This document shows positions 46,701 to 58,159 of a stretch of 64,000 nt of DNA, piece after piece. The DNA comes from Oreocharis arfaki (Eukaryota; Chordata; Aves; Passeriformes; Paramythiidae), in NCBI GenBank assembly GCA_013398015.1, contig VZRR01010901.1:187371-251370 (forward strand), given 5' to 3'. The notes below the pieces were generated by a model. The model had not been told where the DNA came from, ran no database searches, and saw only the letters and a list, made by a program, of their open reading frames with translations. The translations under genes were made by a program, and so were the position numbers. Positions within the stretch are counted from its first letter, which is position 1, and every line of letters begins with the position of its first letter.

Positions 46701-49700
46701 GGCTGCTGGGTTATTGCCAAGGCCTTAATTCATGGGACACACGATGAGCCATTGCTAGACAATATTGGTTTCAGGTTCTTTTGTACTGTATTATGAAAGG
46801 AGAGCCAGTTCTGGGCCATTGTTTTAGCCAGTGTAAGAACACACAAGATTTTCTGTAAGAAAGTATTTACAGTTTATTAAGCCTTGTCTTCTGGCTTTTT
46901 CCTTTCCCTCGCTAGAGTTCTTTCTCTGTGCACCCAGCTCACCTTTGCAGGTTTCAGTCCTAGCAAGGCTCCACCCATTGGCAGACTGCTTTTGCACCCT
47001 GTGGCTTTTGGCACTGACCATGCATGGGAGTCATTCTGAAGGGAAGTGCTGCTGGGGGTGAGCCAGCTGTCCTTTACTGCTCTCCAAGTTGTTTGTCACA
47101 GTGAGGAAAATGGTTTTGATGACTCTCCCGATGGTATTTCCTTATAGGTATGTAGTTTGTTCTTTTGGCAGGCTTTTGGTTAAGTTGCAGAGTTGCTCTG
47201 GCTCTTCATATTCGCTCCACATTTTCAAGGCATTTGGTAGTTAGTTGTCCCCTTATCTGCCTCTGCAGTGAAAGGGGTGAAAGTCAGAACTACCTTATTT
47301 GCCTCATGGAGTCTCCTTTTGCTGCTGACTCATGGCTGTGTCCTGCTCATGGTGGACAGTATTTGGTACAACCAAATTTTGAATAGCTAGTGATGAAGTT
47401 TTAATTTCCCATGGGCAAGCAGTACTCCACCCAAAGAGCTTTCATTCTGTCCTGGTGCAGTTTTCTGGTTTTAGTTTAGTCTCACTGCCCTACACTCCAC
47501 CCATTGGGTTAGAAATGGGTGGATTAAAAAGTTATCCAGAAGAGTATTGAAATGTCACGAATGTGCATTCAAAGTAATTTCGAATACTTAAATTCAAAAT
47601 GAAATGTGTCAGTGTGTTGAAATTGTTTGATACATCTCTCTGTTTGGGACTGAGCTGGGATGGAATCCAAACCAAGCCATGAAAGATCCCTGGAGGGAAA
47701 AGTGCAATGCAAATTGGAGGTAGAAAAGTCAGTCTGAGCTTTGGTTTGGCTTTGTCTTTGTAGTCTCTGAATGTGTGCCAGCTATGGATGAACAGCAGTA
47801 GGACAAATATTTAGGTGCTGCTGTACAGCCTATGGAAGTTTTATTCACTGGCATGCATTACCAGATTTGAAAAATTGTGTTTCTGTCAGAACCCACACCA
47901 CTTAATTTCAGCACGGTGTTCTGCCAGCCCTGAAACGTGTCTGTATTTGCTTCTAGAGAGCTTGCTCAGATACAGGGCTTGGTTCCATCTATTTCTCTGT
48001 TTTCTTGGCTTGCCTTCTGCAGATAAGATAATAATAATAAAAAGCCCCAGAAAAATCCTCTCTAAAGTGCTGCTATTGCAGCTGATACATTGATGGTTTT
48101 AAAAGTCATTTAAGTTGTTTGGAGTTCTTTTTCTTTCCATTTAAAAAAAAAAAGTTTGTAGCTTCTTGTTTTGATTTGCCATGTGTGAGGATTTACATAT
48201 GATGGTACTACTGTAGAGCTAAGCATTTGGTGAACTGCATGGATGTTGTGGCAAACAGGACCTGTTTCTGAGCCACAGTTTGGAAGAGCTGGTGTGTAAG
48301 GGGACTCACTGAAAGCTGGAAGTATTGTGGAGAAAGAAGGGTTTCTGAAATCAGAGATGCCAAGCTGCCTGAGTGTTAAGTCTTAAGGGTCAGAGTGGAC
48401 ACAACAAATTTGAGGGACTGGGAAGCGATGAAGTCAGTGAGGTTGCAAAAAGCCTGGCAGTTGTTTTGCACCTGTGAGCGCAAGTGCACGTCTGTGTGCA
48501 GGTGATGAGAGCAGAGTCACTCTTGGTATTTCTAGATTTACTGTGGAACAGTTTGAATTGCCACAAATGCACAGAAAGTTGGTGTTGCTCACTGGTCTGG
48601 CCTTGATTGGTCAGCAAGGATTGATGGATTGGGATGCATTTGTTAGGCTCTACCCAGCACCCAGCCTGCAGCTTGTCTGAGTGGTGAGGACTAGACAGGG
48701 AGTAACAAGGAGGAAATTATGTCAACAGGGTGGGAAAATCCTCCTGTGACTTTATAGGGCAGACTGCTGTGGAAATATAAGAGAATGGGGAGATGATAGC
48801 CACGAAGGGAGTCAAAACAGGCTGTTACTATGATGTAACAGCACATGGATGATGGGTATGGAAGGTTGAAAATTCTGACTGTAGATGCCTCGGTTCATCT
48901 TCTGAAGGCAAAGGTCTCTGTTGAATGGTTTCCTTCTAAGACAGGGTGTGTGCAATGACTGTATGAGGTGCATGTGCAAAATTGCCTTTCACAGTGTTCT
49001 GCTGCTGCAGGGTGGATCAGACTGGCTCTCCTTCTCTGCTCATGCCAATGAAAATAAATGGCCCCATCATAACTTGTGAGGAAAGCAGCATTCTGTCATC
49101 CTGTGTATAAGGCCACCAGCCAGCAGTGTCGGAAACAAAGCCAGCCTTTCCCGTGGTGTTGGATGTTGCTTCTAGGCAGGTCAGAGAGCCAGCTGGGCAG
49201 GGAGGTAGCAGGGCTGTCACTTCTGCAGCTTCTTACTCAGGGCTGCTGAAAGGAGCTCTTCTCTGCACAGTGGCCAGAGTGTGCTTTTCCTGACCCTTTC
49301 CTCTCCCTCCATCCCGCGATTACATAAGACGGCCCCGTTGCTCCTGCCAGAGAAGGTGCTGTTTACTTTTGCAGCTCATGGAGGAGAAGAGGCGTTGGAC
49401 ATACGGTAGTTTGTTCCAGACACTTTTTACATCCCCTTCCATTTAATTTCATTTCTGCTTTCTGTTTTTAAAAACTTTACGGATAAAACAATGATGCTTT
49501 AATGATATAGGAGGAGGAAGGGAGAAGAAGGAGCCTTCTCTCTTAATTTTTTGTTGCTTATGTGTGTCACTGATGAAGTTGAGTGTGTGAGTGGCAGTGT
49601 CTCTCTGCACAGTGGTGTGGAACGAGTGCCTCATATCTGAGTTATATGGGGGGTAGCTGAGAGGGGGGTCATGGGCAGGGCTGAAGAGAGACAAATACTG

Positions 49701-50933
49701 AAAGCTGGAGCTGGGAGCAACTGCGAGAAGGGGGCTGCAGCTGGCCTAGTTCTGTCCTCTGCCTGTTTGTTCTTATTTTATTTTTGCCAATTCAATAGCA
49801 GAGCACAGGAGCAGACACTGAGTGTGATTTAAGGGGGCTAGCTACCTTCTGCTTGAGGGAGGACCTCAAGCCTTCCTGGCTTGTTTGTGCTCTCATTTCA
49901 TGCTAGTCATGCTGTTCTCGGTGATCAGCCTTGCCTGCCCCTTTTTTCTCAGATTTATACAGCTGCTCTGTCTGAGTTTTCCTGCATCGCTGGAGATGTT
50001 TCCCTCACTTCTTCTCTGTGTGTTTAGTGCCAGGAGTGTTGGAACATAGAATCTCCCTGTGCTGTTTTCTTTGTCATCAGTATGCCATGGAATGATGGTG
50101 TTCTGAGAACACCTATGGTCATCAGTAATATTCACGAATAGGTCAAACTTCTGCTAAAGGAGGGCTTATTTTATGAGATGTGAGGAGGGAGGCAGAAAGT
50201 GAGGTGCCAGCAATTCAGTGTAAGAAGCTATGGCTCTAGTCCAGGTTGTGCTGCCATATTGCATCTGCTTGCCTGGTCTGTGTCCTGTTTGATGCCTTTG
50301 TTGTTTCCCTTGAGCATCTGAGTTGATTGAACACGAGTGAGTCACTGTAGTGTTTCTGGGTTACTAGTGCTGCTGCATTTCTGAGCTTTCTGCCAGGGAA
50401 TGAAACTGTTCTGAAGTCTCTGAGGTAGAACGATCACAGTAAGGTCACCCACTCATGCACTTGACCTGTTACTTTTCCCTTGGTATGATGTTGTTGCTAT
50501 TTCCAAAAAGCACTGTTTTCTTAGAAAAATTACAACCAAATCCTTTTTTTTTTTTTTTAGTTGTCTTTGCTGGAAATTGGCATTTGGGTGAAGGTTGCAT
50601 TTATCTCTCTGCATGGGTTGTATGGGTTGTAAGCAAAGTTTATCCTGCTGTTTTCCAGAAGGAGCCACAAAGCAGCTTAAAACATGGATTTCTGTGTCTC
50701 TCTGGAGAGTACATTTGATTTTATCCAAATTGAACATTGCTACTCAGATTTAACAATAGTGCAGGCAAAGTAAGGGAGCATAATATTAATCCTGTCTAGT
50801 TGACCCTGTGTAGTTCAGCTGTTCCTAATACACACCACTTAGTTGATGGGTCTGAAATAAAAGATGCAGAGATGCTAATGTCTAGATGATGACTTCCATC
50901 TTGGTGGTAAGAGATGTCCATCCCTCTCCGTTT
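37761..50933. other. Probable 5' intron of TSPAN4; no coding exon recognised
   Basis: No tetraspanin or other coding exon could be recognised here on either strand. By conserved gene order, TSPAN4 should run rightward from the CpG island, with non-coding first exons and long introns. Small simple repeats occur: TA then GA dinucleotides at about 41628-41647, TATG units at about 42353-42370, and a T run at 50544-50558. A mildly CpG-rich patch lies at about 44800-44960. The assignment to TSPAN4 is inference only. Confidence 0.45.
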
Positions 50934-51412
50934 NNNNNNNNNNNNNNNNNNNNNNNNNNNNNNNNNNNNNNNNNNNNNNNNNNNNNNNNNNNNNNNNNNN
51001 NNNNNNNNNNNNNNNNNNNNNNNNNNNNNNNNNNNNNNNNNNNNNNNNNNNNNNNNNNNNNNNNNNNNNNNNNNNNNNNNNNNNNNNNNNNNNNNNNNNN
51101 NNNNNNNNNNNNNNNNNNNNNNNNNNNNNNNNNNNNNNNNNNNNNNNNNNNNNNNNNNNNNNNNNNNNNNNNNNNNNNNNNNNNNNNNNNNNNNNNNNNN
51201 NNNNNNNNNNNNNNNNNNNNNNNNNNNNNNNNNNNNNNNNNNNNNNNNNNNNNNNNNNNNNNNNNNNNNNNNNNNNNNNNNNNNNNNNNNNNNNNNNNNN
51301 NNNNNNNNNNNNNNNNNNNNNNNNNNNNNNNNNNNNNNNNNNNNNNNNNNNNNNNNNNNNNNNNNNNNNNNNNNNNNNNNNNNNNNNNNNNNNNNNNNNN
51401 NNNNNNNNNNNN
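50934..51412. other. Assembly gap (479 N)
   Basis: An uninterrupted run of N. The sequence content and true length are unknown. Confidence 0.99.
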
Positions 51413-52237
51413 TCAGCCCAAGGTTGTACTAAATAAATGAACTGAGGGGATGCTTTCCTTAACCTTCCCACTCGTTGCATGTGCTTGTGATGTACCAGTC
51501 AGCCACTGGGTGTCTCTGGGCCGTGCACAACTCCAGGCAACATCGAGTCCCTAGAAAACTGGCACTGGTTCCTCTTGTTTTGGTTTGCGGCTGCAGTTTT
51601 GTTCTTGTTTTGCAGGGCATCGTGTTCCTTTCTAGGCTGCCCGCTCAGAATGAGGCTTCCCCACTCCTGAGCATGCAGTGGGGTGCCCTCTGGATTGCCA
51701 GCAGTTCCTGTTCAAAGGACAGCAAATTCTCCAGCCTGATTTTGCTCTGTTGCTGTTTCTGAACACCATCCCTCTTATTGCACTGGGCTGTGTAGAGGTG
51801 TAGAGGAGGAGAATGTTAGCACAGCAGCTTTGCTACCTTTCCCTTTTTCCCTTAGTTGTGACAAGCTTGCTCTTGCATGCACATCCAAGTAGATAAATAA
51901 TCTGTCTCTCAATAGGACTCTGCTAGCCACAGTATTTTCTTCAATTCTATGGAAAGAGTTAGTTTTTCATTATGATGCTGAAAGAGTGAAAGGCAGCCTA
52001 ATCTTTACTTCAAAAATGCAGCGATAGAAGGTAAAGCTTTCATTAAACATGCCTGGCTGAATTTATATACTTAAGTATCTGAACTGTAGCTAATATCTCT
52101 TGAAAGACAAGGAAAGAAACACAGCTTTCTAACAGCCAGCATTTTGTGTTTGAATGGTTAATCAGTAGTACAGAAAAAATAATTGAATTAATTATTTCAT
52201 AGACTTAGGCCAGAAAAAAAAAATCCGAAATATTAAT
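51413..52237. other. Non-coding, no recognised feature
   Basis: Sequence between the gap and the duplicated block. No exon or repeat is recognised. Confidence 0.6.
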
Positions 52238-52586
52238 GTCTGTTGCTGGAGGGTAGTTCTCCTTTCCATCTTACAGCCATTTAGGGCTGACATCTCTGTG
52301 GTTTGCAGGTGATGGTATCCATGTTGCAGCTCTTTTTGGTGGTGAAACAGCTGACTTGTACCAGGAGCTTTTTCCTGCTGTCTTGGCTTTGAGTTGGTAC
52401 CTGGTTATGCTNGTCTGTTGCTGTAGGGTAGTTCTCCTTTCCATCTTACAGCCATTTAGGGCTGACATCTCTGTGGTTTGCAGGTGATGGTATCCATGTT
52501 GCAGCTCTTTTTGGTGGTGAAACAGCTGACTTGTACCAGGAGCTTTTTCCTGCTGTCTTGGCTTTGAGTTGGTACCTGGTTATGCT
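52238..52586 (+). repeat. 174-bp direct duplication flanking a single N, likely assembly artefact
   Basis: The blocks 52238-52411 and 52413-52586 are each 174 bases. They begin GTCTGTTGCTG and end GGTACCTGGTTATGCT. They differ at one base that I can see (GGAGGG versus GTAGGG). A single N at 52412 separates them. A perfect-length repeat that abuts a one-base gap is the classic trace of two contig ends joined without collapsing their overlap. Confidence 0.92.
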
Positions 52587-55500
52587 GAGTGGTGCTTTGT
52601 CATTAAATAGATAAATGCACCAGCAGCAGGATGCATTGTTTGGTTCCAGCACTTGCTTATGTGCTCTTTGCATAAAGAGTGAGATAGGATTTTGCTGGTC
52701 TCAAGCTGGGATTTGAGCCTACCTGAGGTGGGTATTGGTAAGTTTTGGGGGTGCTTTGCTGTGGGATGTCTGGTAGAACAAGTGCTAGACCTGGGATTAA
52801 CTGATTTTATAGATTTCCAGCAGAGATTGAAGTAAGATGAGCGAAGGTGGGTATGTTGTGTTCAAGACTGAATAATACGAGTAATTTTTTTTTTCTGAAT
52901 TGGTTTGATGGCAGCACTCAAGTACTGCAGTGGCTAGAAAAAACACACTGCACATAAGCTGCTGGTAATAACTTGCTATAGCATTCAGAGCAGCATGCTT
53001 TACAATTGTATGGGAACTGAAAGTTCTCATTCTACAGACATAAAATAATTTTGGTAGGCTGCTTGTGTACAGGGCTTAGCCTTGCAACAACATAAACTAG
53101 AGCTCTGTCCATAAATTAAGCACTTAGCTGCCAAAGATTCATTACCAGCTTGGTTACAAGCTGCTGTGTAGAGACAGCCCTAGTGTTTGGTTTGGATAAA
53201 CACCCCGCTTCTGGATGTGTGAGAGGGCTGGTTCTGTGCTTGCCCTGATCATTTGGATGCTGGATAGTGGTTCACAGTCTGTGGCAGAAGACCAGGAGCT
53301 GGGAATCATGACAGTGCTGTAGTTTCCATACTATGGAGTCAAAAGAGGATGTCTGACCAAGTAGGATGGGGTACCCAGGACTTTTGGAACAGTCAGGGTT
53401 GCAAACCATAAATCCAGTAATTGTACTGCAATTAAAAAAATATATGTTTATAAATCTGCTGCTTGTCTTGCCTTGGAAACTGTCAATGCTCAACCACATG
53501 CAGGCATGAATAAAAGTTACAAGACCTGATACTGGTTTCTGTTTGTTCCCCTCCATTTTCAGTCTATAGAAGTTATTTCACTTCCATGGAGGCAGAAGCT
53601 TGTGTTTTATTGGCACCAATCCATGTGGCTGTGTGTAGATGTATTTGGGAAGGAAGGGTCATGCTGCTGTATTTTCCTGTCACCAGTGTGTCTCAAATAA
53701 AGGACCAATTTGCTGTTGGAAGGTGCTATATGAACTTTTTTTTGTTTAAGTAGTTGAAAATGCCGTATCATGACAAAGAATGTTTATCACAAAAACAAAA
53801 CGTTCCTTGTATCACCTGCCAAACCCATGGTAACAGAAAAGGAGCTGAATGGAACAGTGCATGCACATGGATGTAGTGTGGATAAATTGCCATTGCTGAG
53901 GCATTGAAAGAAAGGGGGAACTGGGCAGAAATTTTCAAGGAACAGAAAATAAATATCCTGGATCGTTTATGTTCCTGTAATCTGGATCCTTATTCAGCAA
54001 AGTACTGACAAATCCCCGTTCAGCTAAGCACTCAGAAGTGCATTTCCAAAGGTTTTCAAGTCTATGAAGGCACCGAGAGCAGCACTTCAAAGGGCTTTCA
54101 AAATGTATTTGTTCTAGATACCCTTTACCTAAAAGGTTCGTGGAGAATTTCCTCCTTAGTTCTTGCTAGTCTCTTTCCTTGGCTCTGAGATCTGTCTTGC
54201 ATCGGTCTGCCTTAGCTAAGGCGGAGCAGCATGTGCCAAAGAATTTCTCTGAACTGAGGCCTTTATGATATCACAGATCAAAAAAAAAAAAAAAGGAATG
54301 ATGGGGAGCAGTGGCCAGAACAGGGCTGTTGGTAGGGCCAAACACACAGGTGAGTCAGGATGCCAAGCCCAGTGCTCCTGGGGGCAGGACTGCCCACATG
54401 GGCAGCAGCTCCGGAGCTTGCGCTGGGCTGGTGGGGCTGCTTTACTTTGCGCAGACGTTCTGTGTGAAAAATACACTGCAGAGATTTGAGGGTGTCACAG
54501 CGATTAACTAAGTGGGAACTTGAATGACAAAACGATCCTGTTACGCTGCTTAGGCTTGGCAGAAGGAGAGGTGTTGGGTGCTGCTGCTGCTGCAGCGCGT
54601 TTCGGAGCTGTGGGAGTTTGTGACAGAGCGGAGCAGGTGTGAACACTCCAGATCATGACTAAGTGACGTCTCGGCTGATGAAGAGTGCTGTTTTGTTCCT
54701 TTCCTTTCAATGTTTTCTTCCAAATACAATTTGCCTCCATTATGTATTTTTTCTCTATTTGCTATTACCGATGGCTTGCAGTTTTGTCAGCCTGTTCCTG
54801 TTGCAGGCATGGAAAGAAGGGAAATAGTCTTTGCTCTGTTGGTTATCAGAGACCACCCTGTAAACATTGAGGCACTGCACAAGGAAAGAAAGCTCCTCAT
54901 CTGGGGAATATGTCCTCCGGATGGAGGAAGATTGGCAGGGCCTGTCTCTAGCATACCTGGAGCTGGGAATGGAATCCAGGTCTCCTGAGTGCTTAATCCA
55001 GCTTCCCAGGTTCTGATGGGCACGTAGTCTTGTGTGGCAGTCTTTGCTGGCCTGCTGTTTTTTAATTTTTCCATGTGTTACATATTTTAGGTGCTGTTCT
55101 CTGGAAATAACTATTATGTTGTGGCAGTTTCAGCTGGGGAATTTTTTGACTTGGGTATGCAAGTAAATGCAGTGAAAATCTTTAAGACCTGAGGTTCCAA
55201 GGAGAAGCTGGGATTCTCTTCCTGATGCTCATGGATTGACACAAAGTCTGGAGGAGGAAGGCTTACAAATGTCTTACTTAGAAAATTGCCCCAGGCTGCA
55301 GATTTGACTGTTTTTTAAAAATGCGTTTCAGTATTGAATTCCCATACAGAGCAGCCATTAATGCAGCTGACTTCTATTTTTCCTTATGCCAGGGAAAAGC
55401 AGAAAAGACTTGCGTGAGGAAGGCCAAGGATTTTTCTTGCCTTTTTTGCCTGCAGCCATTTCTTTTGTAAAGTACTAACCCATTTCTTAATCTATGTAGG

Positions 55501-55757
55501 TTTACTGACCATTTCTCAAGGCACTGGGTCAGGGTATTTGGAACAGCTGGCACAAGTCATTAATAATAGAAGCTCCTTCATTAGAGCTGCAATTGGGATT
55601 TCCCACTGCCTCTCAAAGGTATGTTTGTATAAAGAAATAAGAGATAAGTTTGACTTCTGGGTAAGCGGAACTATACTTACTAGATGAGGCTTTTTAGTTA
55701 TTGTTATTTTCCTCATCTAAAAATACATGCATAAAACCAACTACTTGCTTTTTTGAA
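52587..55757. other. Non-coding, no recognised gene
   Basis: No coding exon is recognised. A run of 15 A lies at 54280-54294. Around 54570-54680 the sequence is more CpG-rich and contains a CRE-like TGACGTCT, but this is not enough to call an element. Confidence 0.55.
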
Positions 55758-56250
55758 TGTACTGAGTTTCTGTGGCAAGGTTTCAGTACTGGTGGGAGGC
55801 TACAGGGGTGACTTCTGTGAGATGCTGACAGAAGGTTCCCCCATGTCTGACAGGGCCAATGCCAGCTGGCTCCAAGATGGACCAGCCAGAACCAGCTGTC
55901 CCAAACTGGCCAAAGGGATATTCCAGACCACGAGATGTCTGCTCAGCAATAAGAGCTAAGAAAAAGGAGAAGCAGGGTGGCATTTGTTACTATGACAATT
56001 GTCTTCTGGAGAAACCTCTACTCATACTAAAGCGCTGCTTCCTGGGAAGTGGCTGGATATTTCCTGCTGATGGGAAGCAGGGAACAAATCTTTTATTTGC
56101 CTTTTCTTCCATGCACACCCTTTGCTTTTGCTTTATTAAACTGTTTTTATTACCCATAATTTTTTAAAATCTTACTTTCTTCTCCCCGAGTCCTGTTGAG
56201 GAGGGGAGTGATACGGCAGCTTGGTGGGCACCTGACATCAACCCAGCACA
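55758..56250 (+). mobile_element. Solo LTR of an avian endogenous retrovirus (second type)
   Basis: The block begins TGTACTGAGTTTCTGTGGCA and ends AACCCAGCACA, giving TG...CA edges. It carries an ATTAAA polyadenylation signal at 56135-56140. Its middle part (CCAAAGGGATATTCCAGACC) and the stretch leading to ATTAAA resemble the LTR at 30149, so the two are related avian LTRs. No internal retroviral genes adjoin it. No clear target-site duplication is visible. It has several small indels, so it is old. Confidence 0.75.
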
Positions 56251-57517
56251 CTGAGACTTTTAGACTTTAAACGATAGATGTTCTTAGTCAAGTGTGCAAT
56301 TTAAGAAGAACTCTCTATGCTGGATCTATCTGTTGCACAAAGTCTGTCCTGTAAACAGTGAGGGCTCTTGGAAAGCTGACCTTTAAACATGGAAATAAGA
56401 ACCTCATTTTCAGTTAATAACACCCAATGCTATACGTGTGAGCACAAACCTGCTCCCCACATGTATATATACTATATACTACTAACCTTAAGCTTTGGGT
56501 AGGAAAGTGTATGTTAATGCTCATTTTTTTTGTCTAGTCAGAGTGCACACAGAACACACTAACATTTGCCTTAAAGGCTTTTTTGGCAGAATTTCCTGTA
56601 AAGAACCCAAGCAGTATATGTGGCTGGAGGACAGGGCATTGTATATTACTATAAAATAAATTAGTAAATTAGTCAAAATGTTGCATAATTCTGCAAATAA
56701 AGCAGTGGACTGGTGGCCAAAGAGTTATCTTCGTTCAGCCTGACTTCCACTTAGTGTGACTGCTTATTTCTAACCTGATTGTGTCCCCTTAATGTGTTGC
56801 AAAAACTTCTATGTACTTCTAAGTACTTCTATATCATAAAAATAAAAATAATTCAGATGCCACTGAAGTGAAACAGTTAAAATATACGACTTGGTTTAAC
56901 TTCATTCAGTCACTTTTAAACAAGCATTTTGGAAGCGATACCAAACCTTTTGTGTGTTGGGAGTTTTGAGCAGATGCCTACGTTCTGGAAACTGAGACAA
57001 GATTTCTTTGGGTTCAGGTTGGCTCATGTTGCTTTCTGCAGAGCATCTTGCACCTTCCAAGTATGGAGTACTGGCCCTTTGTAACAAATGCAATGTGAAT
57101 TTGACTGTGGGCTGCTGTCTGTGCACTGCTGTTGGACAGGGCAGTTGCATTAGGCGTATGTTTTTGAAGCTAATTCTTCTGGTTATCCCACCTAACTGCG
57201 CTGAAAGCTGAATAATGGAGTAGCTTCAGAGTGTGTATTTGATTCATTTTTGGATAAAACTAAACAGGAGCACATATGGCACTAGTCTAGTCCAAGTGTG
57301 GCATCCCAAACTGCGAATGATGTGGATCATGGGGTCCTTGGGAGCAGCTTATTTGCTTTACAGGTTTGTTCCTAGACAACTTACATCTATTTCTGGTTGA
57401 TGGGAATAACTTGTGTAAGGTTGGTGGTGCTCATGTGGGCTGGGAGGAGAATGCGAGTGCTGTGAACAAGCAGTGTATGGAGCAAAAGTGCATTCTGCTT
57501 ACATACATACCTAAAAC
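56251..57517. other. Non-coding, no recognised gene
   Basis: AT-rich sequence without a recognisable exon or repeat. Confidence 0.6.
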
Positions 57518-57645
57518 AAGGAAGGTTGAGGCTGTAAAAGCTGGGTACAGCCTTGGTTGCAGTGGCCATGAGATGAAGCTCAGGATACCGAGTGGAGGAA
57601 ACAAGACAAAAAGCAGGATCAGAATCTTGGACTTGAAATGAAGGG
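57518..57645 (+). mobile_element. CR1 LINE fragment, end of the endonuclease region
   Basis: The translation contains SLGCSGHEMKLRIPSGG and NKTKSRIRILDL, the conserved end of the CR1 endonuclease domain (SLGCSDHEM-type motif). The match stops near 57645, and resumes after about 500 unrelated bases with the next part of the same ORF. It is probably the 5' part of the copy at 58160-60187. Confidence 0.8.
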
Positions 57646-58159
57646 CCACTAGACATTTCTGGAGCTTAACAGGGTTTTGGTTATATACACTGAGCAACCA
57701 GAGAAGATTAGACTGAAAACTAAATTTGCAAAACCTTTCAATGTGCTCATATTTGTGTCTAGTTCATAGTTTTCTTGGGAGCGCTGTTCTTTTACTACTT
57801 TCTGCCAGAAAAACCTGTTAGCGCTTGGGACAAAAGATGTGCTTTGTTGGGGTCAGATGCATATGAAAGAGGGTGCTGGCTCTGGCTGTTGCTAGGCTAC
57901 ACTTGTGTGCTCCTATAGTAAAAGAAATCTTTGTATGTTGGGAGTGTCAAAATATTTCACTTGATGCATGATGTCAGTCAATGCTGTTATGTAATGAGTG
58001 GATCCTGTGGTTAATTTTTCATGTGATTGGCAGTTGTTGAACTCAATTCCAAGTCAGTCTAATGATTGGTAATTGAAGGTAATGGAAATGCTTTCTAGAA
58101 AAGGTATTTTAAATTAATTAATAGATGTTTCTGAATCAGTGTTTTAAAGGGAGACCCTG
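57646..58159. other. Unassigned sequence splitting the CR1 copy
   Basis: About 510 bases between two consecutive parts of CR1 ORF2, where roughly 100 bases would be expected. It is AT-rich, and I see no terminal repeats or known element in it. Confidence 0.5.

Noticed and set aside
50875..51480. Open frames of about 170-200 residues across the gap
   Set aside because: Nearly all of their length is N; they are products of the assembly gap.
54560..54680. CpG-richer patch with a CRE-like TGACGTCT
   Set aside because: One near-match motif and a modest CpG rise are not enough to call a regulatory element.
57366..57517. Extension of the CR1 endonuclease match upstream of 57518
   Set aside because: The translation before VEAVKAGYSLGC does not resemble the preceding CR1 endonuclease sequence, so the match was not extended.
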